Source: RUG100 sp963542695
GTDB lineage: Bacteria; Bacillota; Clostridia; Peptostreptococcales; Anaerovoracaceae
DNA length: 64,000 bases
Direction of reading: 5' to 3'
NCBI GenBank assembly: GCA_963542695.1
Contig: CAUTYX010000002.1
Location: 1-64,000 of the forward strand
Positions 42,645 through 52,502 of this stretch are shown piece after piece. Numbering within the stretch: the stretch's first letter is position 1; each line of letters opens with the position of its first letter. The notes under the pieces were generated by a model. It was not told the DNA's origin. It was given only the letters and a program-made list of their open reading frames with translations, and searched no databases. The position numbers and the translations under genes are program-made.

Positions 42645-43451
42645 CTACAATACATCCGGCATATCTTTCCGGAGCTTTTTAAAGGCCCAGAATGCCAATA
42701 CCCACATGATTACCAGTTCTCCCAAATACACCGCCAGCCAATGAGGACTTTCAAAAAACCAACGGTGATGCACGAAACAATTTCGATACCCTTCTGCTGT
42801 AAAAGTAACCGGATTTAGCTTAATAATCAAAAGCATCCATTTGTTGTGAACACCTGCCAGGGGGAACATAATACAACCGCCCCAGAAAAATGCCATGGAA
42901 AAAGCCCTTACTAAATTGGCAAAGTCCTTACTAATGGCCGCAATAACCGAACCGAAGAATGCCCATCCTGTACAAAACAGAAACATTAAAAACATATACA
43001 GCGGTAGCTGCAAGAAATAAACTCCCTGTTCCAGACGTCCCATAACAGCATAAAAAACAAACACAATGGCCACTAAAATCACGTGAACCAGCAGTTTTGA
43101 TATGCTGACAAATGTTGGTATCGTGGATACGGGGAATTTCATTTTAGTAATCAGATGCTTGTATTTCCGCATGGCGTTGGTTCCTTGGTTAAGCATTTCA
43201 GATACGTAAAACCAAGGTACAATGCCGGCAAGGAGCCATAGAATAAACGGAAAACCTTCAATTCCAGCACGACTCCGCAATCCTGAGGAAAAAGCAAACC
43301 AATAAATGAAGATGGTTACTGTAGGTTTAATAATAGCCCAACTCCAACCAAGAGCGGCACCGCTATATGTTTTTTTCAAATCAGTGATGGCCAATCTACC
43401 AATCTGATCTTTCCATGTAAAGTGTTCTTTAATTACTTGCCAAACTATCAT
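42645..43451 (-). CDS. Teichoic-acid/polysaccharide ABC exporter permease (TagG-like)
   Basis: A 268-aa ABC-2-type permease with six predicted membrane helices. The N-terminus (DLKKTYSGAALGWSWAIIKPTVTIFIYWFAF) and the NPVTFTAEGYRNC segment are typical of TagG/RfbA-type exporters that flip lipid-linked wall polymers. It ends just upstream of the ATPase gene (cotranslated). No polymer biosynthesis genes are nearby, so the cargo cannot be named. Confidence 0.88.
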   Translation of the reverse strand: MIVWQVIKEHFTWKDQIGRLAITDLKKTYSGAALGWSWAIIKPTVTIFIYWFAFSSGLRSRAGIEGFPFILWLLAGIVPWFYVSEMLNQGTNAMRKYKHLITKMKFPVSTIPTFVSISKLLVHVILVAIVFVFYAVMGRLEQGVYFLQLPLYMFLMFLFCTGWAFFGSVIAAISKDFANLVRAFSMAFFWGGCIMFPLAGVHNKWMLLIIKLNPVTFTAEGYRNCFVHHRWFFESPHWLAVYLGELVIMWVLAFWAFKKLRKDMPDVL

Positions 43452-43483
43452 TCACTATTCCCTCACATTAAAGACACCGGTTA

Positions 43484-44137
43484 CTACCCCAGAATATCTC
43501 GGAAATTCTTGCATGCAACTGTAGAATCTTCCGCTTTAAACACAGAGGAACCGGCAACAAAAATATCTGCCCCGGCCTCTGCTACCGAAGCCGCATTGGC
43601 AAGAGAAATACCGCCATCGACTTCTATTTCAAAGGAAAGATTCCGTTCCTTTCTTATTTTATCCAGTTCTCTGATTTTGTCTAGAGAAAATTCAATGAAT
43701 TTTTGTCCACCAAAGCCCGGATTTACAGACATTATCAAAACCATATCCAGTTGCTCCAAAACCGGACCAAGGATTTCAATGGGTGTTGCCGGGTTTAAGG
43801 CGACACCAGCTTTAATGCCATAGGATTTAATCAACTGAATGGTGCGATGGAGATGTACACAAGCTTCCTGATGAACAGTAATATATTCGGTGTTTTCAGT
43901 AACAAACTCACCAATGAACCGATCGGGATCTTCAATCATCAAATGAACATCAAAGGGCATGCCGGTTTTTCCCAGCAAGCTTTTCATTACCGTCGCTCCA
44001 TAGCTAATGTTGGGAACGAAATAGCCATCCATAACATCCACGTGGATAATATGGGCACCGGCTTCTTCCACCTTACATACTTCTTCTCCCAGCTTGGAAA
44101 AATCAGCTGACAAAATCGAAGGGGCTAATTGTTTCAT
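43484..44137 (-). CDS. rpe: Ribulose-phosphate 3-epimerase
   Basis: Interconverts ribulose 5-phosphate and xylulose 5-phosphate in the pentose phosphate pathway. The 217-aa TIM barrel has the family motifs APSILSADFSKLGEEV, HVDVMDGYFVPN, MSVNPGFGGQKFI and EVDGGISLANA, containing the metal ligands and catalytic Asp residues. It lies 10 nt after rsgA, the conserved rsgA-rpe order of Firmicutes. Confidence 0.97.
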   Translation of the reverse strand: MKQLAPSILSADFSKLGEEVCKVEEAGAHIIHVDVMDGYFVPNISYGATVMKSLLGKTGMPFDVHLMIEDPDRFIGEFVTENTEYITVHQEACVHLHRTIQLIKSYGIKAGVALNPATPIEILGPVLEQLDMVLIMSVNPGFGGQKFIEFSLDKIRELDKIRKERNLSFEIEVDGGISLANAASVAEAGADIFVAGSSVFKAEDSTVACKNFRDILG

Positions 44138-44147
44138 ATGTGTTCTC

Positions 44148-45047
44148 CTAATATTTTCGGTTTTTTCGAATTTCTTCTATCATATTGACGTAGGATTGGT
44201 AACGAGAAGCAGCAATATGTCCCTCTTCCAAGGCGCGCCTCACGCCACAGTTTGGTTCACGCAGGTGAAAGCAATCATCATATTGACAATCTTTTCTGTA
44301 CTGGCGAAACTCCGGCATATACCTTTGTAGTTGCGCTTCTTCCTCTTCCATCACCTGCAAAGAGGTAAATCCGGGGGTATCTACAATCATACCGCTTTTT
44401 CCCAGCGGAAACAGTTCCACATGGCGGGTAGTATTTTTCCCTCTTCTTGTTTTTTTACTAACGTCACCGGTCTCTGCCTTTCCGCCTTCCACTAAATTGT
44501 TGATTAGGGTGGATTTTCCTACGCCGGAGGGACCGGCTAAAGCGGTAACGCCATGGGCAATGGCCCCCTTTAGAGGATCTATGCCCTCCTTTGTTCTATT
44601 GTTAATGGTTACCACCGGATATAAAGGGCTATATATTTCCTGCAATGTGGCTACCATATTTTTTTTATCTAAATCAGTCTTGGTAATACATATAACGGTC
44701 TTGGTATCTGCCTTTTCGGCCATAACCAAGAAGCGATCCACAACTTCGGGTACCGGTTTTGGCTGCGCCGCAGCTACTACGATAACAAAACAATCTACAT
44801 TTGCAACCGGCGGCCTGATAAATTGATTCTTCCTTGGAGCAATAGCATTAATGACACCTTCTTCATCTTCACGATGGGTGATTTCCATCTCTACAAAATC
44901 TCCTACGAGAGGACTCTGCCCATCTTTTCGAAAAATGCCTCGCCCACGACACTTCCAGATAACATCCATATCTTTCGTATCCACGCCTTCTTCATTACAT
45001 AAAACATAATAAAATCCGGAAACGTGTTTTATGATGCGACCCTTCAT
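44148..45047 (-). CDS. rsgA: Ribosome small-subunit-dependent GTPase A
   Basis: Circularly permuted GTPase that checks late 30S assembly. The 299-aa protein has an OB domain (residues ~1-65), the permuted G domain with TKTDLD (G4), then LAGPSGVGKSTLINNL (G1) and DTPGF (G3), and a C-terminal zinc finger (C-x4-C in CQYDDC, then H and C in HLREPNCGVRRAL). The ATG overlaps the prkC stop by 1 nt (TAATG), the conserved prpC-prkC-rsgA-rpe order. Confidence 0.97.
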   Translation of the reverse strand: MKGRIIKHVSGFYYVLCNEEGVDTKDMDVIWKCRGRGIFRKDGQSPLVGDFVEMEITHREDEEGVINAIAPRKNQFIRPPVANVDCFVIVVAAAQPKPVPEVVDRFLVMAEKADTKTVICITKTDLDKKNMVATLQEIYSPLYPVVTINNRTKEGIDPLKGAIAHGVTALAGPSGVGKSTLINNLVEGGKAETGDVSKKTRRGKNTTRHVELFPLGKSGMIVDTPGFTSLQVMEEEEAQLQRYMPEFRQYRKDCQYDDCFHLREPNCGVRRALEEGHIAASRYQSYVNMIEEIRKNRKY

Positions 45048-46939
45048 TAACTCATTTCTCCAGTATGGAAATCGACGCTTCTTTCTAAGATTGTCTTTCC
45101 ATCAAACATGACTTTGACAGTTCCCTTTCCCGAACCGGTTAACGTAATGGTTTCACTTTCATCACTTTTTTGACGAGGAGAATTATTGATAATATTTCTC
45201 GTTCCGTTTTCATCCGTTAGGGTAACCGTCAATTTAAACTCATCTGCATCTGCATCTTCGTAATCAATAGTAAGACGAATGGACCGGTTCTCTGCCTCTC
45301 CCTTACTGATAACAACATCTATGGTAGAGCCTTCATCCACTTTACTTCCCGGTTCTTGCTTTTGCTCCATAATTTCGTCTTTTTCGTATTTGGAACTTTC
45401 TTCCCTGGAAATATTTCCCAATTCCAATTTAGCCTTCTTTAGAATTTTCCGTGCTTGCTCTTCTGTTTTCCCAACCAGATTCGGTACTTCTACTTGTTCT
45501 TTCCCAAGACCGTTACTAATGGAATAGTTGACATAAGAACCCGGTTCCACTTCCGTGCCGGCTTCCGGGTCTTGTCGTACCACTTCTCCTTTTGGAGCCG
45601 TATCGGTTACCTCTCCTACAACGCCAACTTTGAACCCTTTGTCCTCCAGTATTTTTCGTGCTTCGCTGTCACTTTTTCCAATGAGTCTTGGAACCGTTCC
45701 TTCACTTTTCTTACAAATATTAACGGTAACTACCGTACCTCTGCGAGCCTTTGTTCTAGCCTTGGGATCTTGGCTGGTTACTTCTCCATCATCGTATTTA
45801 TCGCTGTAGACTTCTTCACCTTTTTTTATATTCAGTCCGGCATCATCAGCTGCTTCCTTAGCCTTAGAGTAACTCATACCCGTTAAATCCGGTACGGAAA
45901 CCTTGCCTCCAAGGAGCCCTGTTGCATAGGAAATTCCCAGTACAATGGCAATAACAGCAATAGCCGCTACTGCAATAATAATCAGCTTCTTTCGTGTTAG
46001 GCTCTGTTTGCGAACGGCTTCGGCTTCTCGTTGACGACGCTGCACCGCAGCTTGCCGCCTTTGTTCTGCCGTAGGCTGCATAGTTCTATTGAAATCGGAA
46101 TTTCCCACTACACGGCTTACCAGCTCTACCTCCTGTAAGGCCGTAATAATTTCATTGGCATTGTCAAAACGATTGCTTTGGTATTTTTGGGTGCAATTCA
46201 TAACAATGCGTTCCAAGTTAGGAGGAATCCCCGGCACCAACCGGGAAGGCGGTTCAATCTGCTTGTTTATATGCATCAAGGCAATAGTAACAGGGTTGTC
46301 CCCATCAAAGGGCACCTTACCTGTCAGCATTTCGTACATAACGATTCCTAGAGAATAAATGTCGGATTTTTCATCTACATATCCACCGCGAGCCTGCTCC
46401 GGGGAAAAGTAATGTACCGAACCCATAATGGCCTCGTTGGTGTTGTCAATAATGGTGGTATTCGTGGCCGCCTTGGCAATTCCAAAGTCGGTAATCTTTG
46501 CCACACCCTCTTCATTCATTAAAATGTTGTGAGGTTTTACATCCCGGTGAATAATACCGCTTTTGTGGGCTGCTGCAAGACCGGTGGCAATTTGCCTGGA
46601 AATGGCAATTACCCGTTTGTAATTCATAGGAGCTTCTTCCTTAATTACCTGCGCCAAGGTTTTGCCTTCCACCATTTCCATCACGATATAGTGAATATTC
46701 CCTTCTCGTCCTACGTCAAAAACATTGACAATATTAGGATTGGACAACCGTGCTGCCGCATGAGATTCTCGCCGAAAGTTTTCAATAAACTTTTCATCTT
46801 CAATAAACTCCGGTTTTAAAATCTTAATTGCCACATTACGGTTTAGCAATCGATCATTTGCTTTGTATACTACAGCCATGCCGCCATCACCGATTTTCTT
46901 AATCAGCTCATAGCGACCGGCCACCACTTTACTGCCCAT
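45047..46939 (-). CDS. prkC: PASTA-domain Ser/Thr protein kinase
   Basis: Membrane Hanks-type kinase that senses muropeptides or lipid II and controls growth, division and germination. The 630-aa protein has the cytoplasmic kinase domain (residues ~10-270; HRDVKPHN, ITDFGIAKA), a basic juxtamembrane stretch, one membrane helix (~320-345), and three PASTA repeats (~350-555). An extra C-terminal beta domain of ~75 residues replaces a fourth PASTA. The ATG at 46939 is 9 nt from AAGG; an ATG 9 nt upstream is possible. The gene overlaps its phosphatase stp. Confidence 0.96.
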   Translation of the reverse strand: MGSKVVAGRYELIKKIGDGGMAVVYKANDRLLNRNVAIKILKPEFIEDEKFIENFRRESHAAARLSNPNIVNVFDVGREGNIHYIVMEMVEGKTLAQVIKEEAPMNYKRVIAISRQIATGLAAAHKSGIIHRDVKPHNILMNEEGVAKITDFGIAKAATNTTIIDNTNEAIMGSVHYFSPEQARGGYVDEKSDIYSLGIVMYEMLTGKVPFDGDNPVTIALMHINKQIEPPSRLVPGIPPNLERIVMNCTQKYQSNRFDNANEIITALQEVELVSRVVGNSDFNRTMQPTAEQRRQAAVQRRQREAEAVRKQSLTRKKLIIIAVAAIAVIAIVLGISYATGLLGGKVSVPDLTGMSYSKAKEAADDAGLNIKKGEEVYSDKYDDGEVTSQDPKARTKARRGTVVTVNICKKSEGTVPRLIGKSDSEARKILEDKGFKVGVVGEVTDTAPKGEVVRQDPEAGTEVEPGSYVNYSISNGLGKEQVEVPNLVGKTEEQARKILKKAKLELGNISREESSKYEKDEIMEQKQEPGSKVDEGSTIDVVISKGEAENRSIRLTIDYEDADADEFKLTVTLTDENGTRNIINNSPRQKSDESETITLTGSGKGTVKVMFDGKTILERSVDFHTGEMS

Positions 46940-47687
46940 TTTCTTCATCCTTCCCTATAACTTTGATGCACACAGCCGTAATGTTGTCTCGCCCACCTGC
47001 TTCGTTGGCTGCCTCTACCAATGTGTCAGCCAGCTGCTGCATCGGAGGATCTTTTTTAATAAACCCGGCGATAGTTTCTTCGCTTAGTTCATTATATAGT
47101 CCATCAGTACACAAAAGCAGCACATCTCCGGGAACAATGCCGGTTCTGTAATAATCTGCTGCAATTCTTGTGTTGGCACCAATGGCTCTGGTAATAACGT
47201 GATTGTCTTCCTGGGCTTCGGCTTCATCTCTGGTCAGCACGCCCATAGATACTAATTTATTTACATAACTATGGTCTTCCGTAATCTTAAATAGTGATCC
47301 GCCACGATAAATATAGCCTCGGCTATCACCCACATTGACAAAATACGCATCTCTTGGGGTAACATAAGCCAGCAACAAGGTGCAAGCCATGCCCTTTCGT
47401 TCCAGTGTGGCCTTTGCCATTTCCACGACTCGTTGATTAATTCGATCTACACAGCGACGAAACAGGTATCCCAATTGATCTTCGTCGTCATCTTTTTGTG
47501 GTGACATTTCTGTAAAGAAAGCCTCTGCCACTTGCAGTGCGCTGCTACTGGCAATTTCCCCGGCATTACTGCCGCCTACACCATCGGCTACCGCAAAGAT
47601 GTCCTGTGGTGTCATGACAAGGCAAGCATCTTCGTTATGGCTCCGCTTCCGACCCTTGTCCGTTTTATATCCTGCTTCCAGCTTCAT
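46929..47687 (-). CDS. stp: PP2C-family Ser/Thr phosphatase (PrpC/Stp)
   Basis: Metal-dependent phosphatase that opposes PrkC. The 252-aa protein has the PPM metal motifs SHNEDACLV, FAVADGVGGSNAGE, NVGDSRGYIYR, LCTDGLYNEL and GGRDNITAVCI in order. It overlaps the start of prkC by 11 nt, so kinase and phosphatase are made together. In most Gram-positives this pair follows rsmB, as here. Confidence 0.96.
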   Translation of the reverse strand: MKLEAGYKTDKGRKRSHNEDACLVMTPQDIFAVADGVGGSNAGEIASSSALQVAEAFFTEMSPQKDDDEDQLGYLFRRCVDRINQRVVEMAKATLERKGMACTLLLAYVTPRDAYFVNVGDSRGYIYRGGSLFKITEDHSYVNKLVSMGVLTRDEAEAQEDNHVITRAIGANTRIAADYYRTGIVPGDVLLLCTDGLYNELSEETIAGFIKKDPPMQQLADTLVEAANEAGGRDNITAVCIKVIGKDEENGQ

Positions 47688-47707
47688 TAAAAATGATTAC
47701 CTTTCTT

Positions 47708-49000
47708 TTATACCAGGTCATTGTGCTTTTTCAAACGACAAATAAAGAATCCATCTGTGCCGTTAATCTGTGGCAACAGTTGCTTTGTTTCGTCTAAACT
47801 AAACTGTCTGTTCTTCTTTAAAAAGTCGCTGACTATCTGCTCGTTTTCCTTTGGGTTAATAGTGCATGTACAATACATCAACTCCCCACCCGGTTTTAGA
47901 TAGTTGGCCGAAGCCGCCAAAATTTGCCGCTGCTTTTCAGGCAACAACTTGGTTGCCACCGTCTGCTCTTTAAACTTGATTTCCGGCTTGCGACGGATGA
48001 CTCCCAGTCCACTGCAAGGGGCATCCACCAATACCTTGTCAGCCTTTCCGATTAAGGAAGAGTCTACTCTGGTTGCATCCCATGTTCTGGTTTCAATATT
48101 GTAAATACCCAGACGTTTTGCCTCCCGATCTACAATTTCCATCTTTCTCTTGTATATATCACTGGCAATGATACGGCCTTGGTTGTTCATTCGTTCGCCC
48201 ATAGCCAGTGTCTTTCCACCAGGTGCTGCACATACGTCCACAACGGTTTCCCCCTTCTTTGGAGCAAACATCTGTACAGCCACCTGAGAGGCTTCGTCTT
48301 GCACGGAAAACAGACCGTCTTTATACATACGGTCATCCAGCAGACCACTTCCTTTCACATGAATGGCATTTTGGCTGTATTTTCCCTCTTTAACGTCAAA
48401 TCCATTGGCGCGAAGCTTTTCCAGCAAATCCGGTTTCATTACCTTTAACCAATTAAGACGAATGGTGGTTTCCGGTGCATAGTTACTGGCCTTCAGCAAC
48501 GCCTCTACAAATTCCATGTCATAATGTTCCAGCCAAAGCTGCACAATCCATGGTGCAAAAGAATACTTTACAGATAAATAATGAATTACATCGTCGTTTC
48601 TGTCAGGTAATTTAATGGTTAATCGTTTGTCAATATAGGCACGCAATACACCATTGATGAATCCGGATCTGCCTCTTGCATATCTCTTGGCAAGACGCAC
48701 ACTTTCATTAACCGCTGCGTATTCAGGGACAGAATCCATTTTGGCAAGCTGGTATACCCCCATTCGCAGAATAATCAAATCTGCCACTTTCAAAGAGGAA
48801 ATATCTTTTGGAATCAGCTTGTCAATAACGTAATCCAGTAAAATCTTGTTTTCCAAAACTCCGTAAACCAACCGCCTTACAAAGGCTTGGTTGTTGGGCT
48901 TATTGATAATAATGTGATGATTAAGCGAAATATTGGAGTAAGATTTTTTCTTTTCAATATCTGCTAAGACTTGATACGCAGTTTTCCGATTTATATCCAT
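47708..49000 (-). CDS. rsmB: 16S rRNA (cytosine-967-C5)-methyltransferase
   Basis: Makes m5C967 in 16S rRNA. The 430-aa protein has an N-terminal NusB-like RNA-binding domain (residues ~1-130) and a C-terminal SAM methylase domain with VDVCAAPGGKTLAMGE, DAPCSGLGVIRRKPEI (catalytic Cys) and YCTCTINPKENE (second Cys). Length and gene order def-fmt-rsmB-stp-prkC are typical for Firmicutes. Confidence 0.97.
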   Translation of the reverse strand: MDINRKTAYQVLADIEKKKSYSNISLNHHIIINKPNNQAFVRRLVYGVLENKILLDYVIDKLIPKDISSLKVADLIILRMGVYQLAKMDSVPEYAAVNESVRLAKRYARGRSGFINGVLRAYIDKRLTIKLPDRNDDVIHYLSVKYSFAPWIVQLWLEHYDMEFVEALLKASNYAPETTIRLNWLKVMKPDLLEKLRANGFDVKEGKYSQNAIHVKGSGLLDDRMYKDGLFSVQDEASQVAVQMFAPKKGETVVDVCAAPGGKTLAMGERMNNQGRIIASDIYKRKMEIVDREAKRLGIYNIETRTWDATRVDSSLIGKADKVLVDAPCSGLGVIRRKPEIKFKEQTVATKLLPEKQRQILAASANYLKPGGELMYCTCTINPKENEQIVSDFLKKNRQFSLDETKQLLPQINGTDGFFICRLKKHNDLV

Positions 49001-49031
49001 GGCTTGTACCTCCTACACATACACTTCTATT

Positions 49032-49961
49032 TTATCCTAAAACCGTTCCCTTCGCAATGGTATGTCCCTTTAGGAACTCCCCTACGGTTGTTCTCCTCTT
49101 GCCGGGCACCTGAATAACCGTAACTTTCAAAAGTTCGTTGCCGGCGGCAATGTAGATGGCATCTCCCTTTACATCCACCACCGTCCCCGGTGCTGCATCG
49201 ATTTTTTCCCCTGTTGCGACAGCTTCCCAGATTTTAAAGATTTCTTCATTGTAATAGGTAAATGCTCCCGGCCAAGGATCAAGACCTCTGACCATATTGG
49301 CAATGTCCCTTGGAGATTTGGAAAAATCGATGAGACCATCTTTTTTTTCAATCATAGCTGCATAGGTGGCATCCTGATCGTTTTGAGGAATCGCCGTAAT
49401 GCTTCCTTCTTCCATTTTAGGCAAGGTTTCACACAGCAATGCCGCTCCCATATCAGCCAGTGTATCAGACAAGGTTGCCGCATTATAGCCGGTTGTTTTA
49501 ACCGATGCCTTTGCCAGCATATCCCCTGTATCAAGGCCTTCTTCCACGTACATAATGGTAACGCCTGTTTCTTCATCGCCTTCCATCAGACTCCGCTGTA
49601 TCGGCGCTGCACCACGATGTCTAGGCAGCAAGGAAGCATGTACATTGACACAACCCAATTTGGGGATAGAAATCAATTCTACCGGCAAAATCCTGCCATA
49701 AGCCACTACAACGATTACATCCGGTTGGTATCTGGCAATTTGTTCCAACAACTGAGAGTTTCCTTTTACCTTTTCCGGCTGCACTACTAAAAGACCTAAT
49801 GAAAGAGCCGTTTCTTTTACCGGTGGAAACTGCATTTTCTTTCCTCTGTCCTTGGCTCTATCAGGTCTTGAAACAACCAGACCAATGTCGTGACCGGCCT
49901 TATGAAGGGCTACTAATGTTGGTACAGCAAAGTCCGGCGTCCCCATAAATACTATTTTCAA
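49032..49961 (-). CDS. fmt: Methionyl-tRNA formyltransferase
   Basis: Formylates initiator Met-tRNA with 10-formyl-THF. The 309-aa protein has the N-terminal Rossmann domain with VFMGTPDFAVPTL, the catalytic stretch NVHASLLPRHRGAAPIQRSLMEGDEETGVTIM (Asn, His and Arg residues), and a C-terminal OB-like tRNA-binding domain. It starts with TTG 7 nt after AAAGGAGG; the TTG overlaps the def stop (TTGA). It is coupled to def, which removes the formyl group later. Confidence 0.97.
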   Translation of the reverse strand: MKIVFMGTPDFAVPTLVALHKAGHDIGLVVSRPDRAKDRGKKMQFPPVKETALSLGLLVVQPEKVKGNSQLLEQIARYQPDVIVVVAYGRILPVELISIPKLGCVNVHASLLPRHRGAAPIQRSLMEGDEETGVTIMYVEEGLDTGDMLAKASVKTTGYNAATLSDTLADMGAALLCETLPKMEEGSITAIPQNDQDATYAAMIEKKDGLIDFSKSPRDIANMVRGLDPWPGAFTYYNEEIFKIWEAVATGEKIDAAPGTVVDVKGDAIYIAAGNELLKVTVIQVPGKRRTTVGEFLKGHTIAKGTVLG

Positions 49962-50464
49962 CGGTTTCCTCCTTTGGCAGTAGATTCTTTTTCATCCTCT
50001 TGCGGATTATGCACATCTCTTGCCTTGTCTACATAAAGAATTCCATCCAGATGATCTATTTCATGACTGGCTACAACAGCAGCAAAACCGGAAAAATCAT
50101 AGGTGTTTTCTGTTCCGCTACGATCTAGAGCTTTCACCTTGATGCGTTGGGGACGAATTACAGCCCCCACCATATCCGGCACTGAAAGGCATCCTTCATA
50201 CCCTTCCTGTTCTCCTTCTGCTTCCAAGATTTCCGGATTGATCAGCTCAATTATTTCATCGGAAATTTCCGGATCCGGCATGCAGATACAAATTCGCTTT
50301 AACATACCTACCTGAGGTGCCGCAATACCCACACCGTTTCCGGCTATCATAGTTTCTCGCATATCCTCCAGTAGGGTAATAATCTTTTCATCAATTACAT
50401 CCACTGTTCGGCATTTTTTTCCTAAAATAGGATCTCCCTTTGTAACAATATTTCTAAGCGCCAT
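49958..50464 (-). CDS. def: Peptide deformylase
   Basis: Metalloenzyme that removes the N-formyl group from new proteins. The 168-aa protein has the three family motifs GNGVGIAAPQVG, EGCLSVP and ASHEIDHLDG (HExxH metal site). The ATG at 50464 follows GGGGAGGA; upstream in-frame codons run into priA's end and are not conserved. It sits between priA and fmt. Confidence 0.97.
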   Translation of the reverse strand: MALRNIVTKGDPILGKKCRTVDVIDEKIITLLEDMRETMIAGNGVGIAAPQVGMLKRICICMPDPEISDEIIELINPEILEAEGEQEGYEGCLSVPDMVGAVIRPQRIKVKALDRSGTENTYDFSGFAAVVASHEIDHLDGILYVDKARDVHNPQEDEKESTAKGGNR

Positions 50465-50465
50465 A

Positions 50466-52493
50466 CTAATTCCTCCCCAAATTGTACGGGTTAACATCAA
50501 CGGTTACCCCATAGTCTTTTTCCTGCAAGGTTTCTTCTTTTATTTTCTTCAATGCACCCATGTATAACGGTCGCATTCCTTGTTTACACTTGATAAGTAT
50601 ATAATATCTGGAAATATCCTGTTCTACAAACAGCTCCATTTTTTGCGGCGATGTAATAAAAGAAGCTTCTTTTTCCCCTATCATAGCAAGCAAAGTCTGA
50701 TGCCAATAATTGGCACCGCTAACAACCGCTTCTTCTTTTTTTCCCCAGATTGTGCATTGAATAAGATCTGTATAGGGTGGATACAGCAGCAATTTTCGAA
50801 TTTGGATTTCCTGTCTGTAAAACAACTGGTAATCCTGCTTTGCCGCTGCCACAATAGCATAATGCTCGGGGTCTGCAGTCTGCAAAATCACTTTTCCCTG
50901 CTCACTTCCTCGTCCGGCTCTGCCGGCTGCCTGGGTCACCAGCTGAAAGGTTCGTTCCGGCGACCGATAATCCGGCAAGTTCAAACTAACATCAGTCGAT
51001 AAAACACCTACCAGTCCCACATTGGAAAAATCAAGACCTTTTGCCACAACCTGAGTTCCCAGCAAAATTTTTGTTTTTCCTTTTTCAAAAGCTTTTAAAA
51101 TTTTCTTTAAGGCACCACGCTTTTTCATGGTGTCTAAATCCAATCTGTCCGCCAGATACTCCGGAAACAGTTCCGAAATAGTTTCTTCCACTTGCTCTGT
51201 TCCCTTACCGGTAAATCGCATATGCTCCATGCCGCATTCCGGGCAAAGGGTCGGAACCGGCTGCCTTCTGCCACAGTAATGACAGACACATTGCTGATGT
51301 TCTTTGTGGTACGTCATAGTAATTCCGCACTGAGGACACCGAACCACATAGCCGCAAGAGGGACAAGAAGTGTAGCTGTAATAGCCACGACGATTTAAAA
51401 GTAAAATTACTTGCCGGCCTTCTGCCAGTTGCTTTCTCATTTCTGTATACAACTGCCGGCTGACAATGGAAGTATTACCGGCTGCAAGTTCTTGGCGCAT
51501 GTCCACTACGTCCACTGTCGGCAGGGGGACTTGGTTATATCGTTTAGTCATAGATAGGTATTTAAAGATCCCCTTTTGGCTTCTGGCATACGTCACCACC
51601 GATGGCGTTGCACTGCCGCAAAGAACCATACCATTATAGTTCCCCGCTCGTTTAATAGCCACCTCCAATGTCTCGTACTTTGGTGCCATGTCTGATTTGT
51701 AGGTAGCCTCGTGCTCTTCATCTAAAATAATTAGACCAATGTCTTCTACCGGAGCAAAAACAGCCGACCGAGCCCCTACAACAATGCGAACCTGTCCAGT
51801 TTTAATACGTTGCCACTCGTCATATCGCTGCCCTTTGGTTAATCCGCTATGCAGCACCGCCAGCACCTCATGACCAAAACGCCGGGCAAAACGCTCAATT
51901 ATCTGTTTGGTTAGAGAAATTTCCGGCACCATCATTATGGCCGTTTTCCCACTGTCTACACAGTCTTTAATAAGCCGCATATAGACTTCCGTCTTCCCGC
52001 TACCGGTAATGCCATGAAGCAAGAATAGCCGTTGTTTCTCTTTGGCAGCTTTTTGCATTTCCTCCAAAGTCTGCTGTTGCTCTATCGTAAGCTTTCTATT
52101 TGCCTCCTCTTGTGGCAACTCTTTATCGGCATCGATTTCATCCAACGGATTTCTTACTTTTCGCCTTTTGGAAGAACCTCCGGACGGTGCGAAAAGATGG
52201 ATGGCATCAATGAAACGACAAAGATACCGTCGCTGCATCCAACCACAAGTTTCCATAATTTCCGGCGACAATACTACATCCGGGTCAACAGACAACACAT
52301 ACTTCAAATTGGAAAATTCCTGTTCCAACGTATCTCGAATCGCCACCACATAGGCAGTTCGTTCTTTTTTTCCCTTGGCAAAATGAACATATACCTTACT
52401 GCCGACTTTTACATCCTCTAATCGGCTACCATAAGTATACACCCGATCTGTCATATCGCTTTTGTTGTCAATAATCAGATCAACGTACTTCAA
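50466..52493 (-). CDS. priA: Primosomal replication-restart helicase PriA
   Basis: DEAH helicase that reloads the replisome at stalled forks. The 675-aa protein has an N-terminal DNA-binding domain (~1-100), the helicase core with GITGSGKTEVYM and ILDEEHEATYK, and a zinc-binding insertion with four CxxC pairs (CPSC, CPQC, CHYC, CPEC, ~380-430). The C-terminal domains follow with QVVAKGLDF and QAAGRAGRG. It starts with TTG at 52493 after AGGAGG. It is somewhat shorter than Bacillus PriA (~800 aa), mostly in the N-terminal region, but all motifs are intact. Confidence 0.95.
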   Translation of the reverse strand: MKYVDLIIDNKSDMTDRVYTYGSRLEDVKVGSKVYVHFAKGKKERTAYVVAIRDTLEQEFSNLKYVLSVDPDVVLSPEIMETCGWMQRRYLCRFIDAIHLFAPSGGSSKRRKVRNPLDEIDADKELPQEEANRKLTIEQQQTLEEMQKAAKEKQRLFLLHGITGSGKTEVYMRLIKDCVDSGKTAIMMVPEISLTKQIIERFARRFGHEVLAVLHSGLTKGQRYDEWQRIKTGQVRIVVGARSAVFAPVEDIGLIILDEEHEATYKSDMAPKYETLEVAIKRAGNYNGMVLCGSATPSVVTYARSQKGIFKYLSMTKRYNQVPLPTVDVVDMRQELAAGNTSIVSRQLYTEMRKQLAEGRQVILLLNRRGYYSYTSCPSCGYVVRCPQCGITMTYHKEHQQCVCHYCGRRQPVPTLCPECGMEHMRFTGKGTEQVEETISELFPEYLADRLDLDTMKKRGALKKILKAFEKGKTKILLGTQVVAKGLDFSNVGLVGVLSTDVSLNLPDYRSPERTFQLVTQAAGRAGRGSEQGKVILQTADPEHYAIVAAAKQDYQLFYRQEIQIRKLLLYPPYTDLIQCTIWGKKEEAVVSGANYWHQTLLAMIGEKEASFITSPQKMELFVEQDISRYYILIKCKQGMRPLYMGALKKIKEETLQEKDYGVTVDVNPYNLGRN

Positions 52494-52502
52494 AAAATCC
52501 TC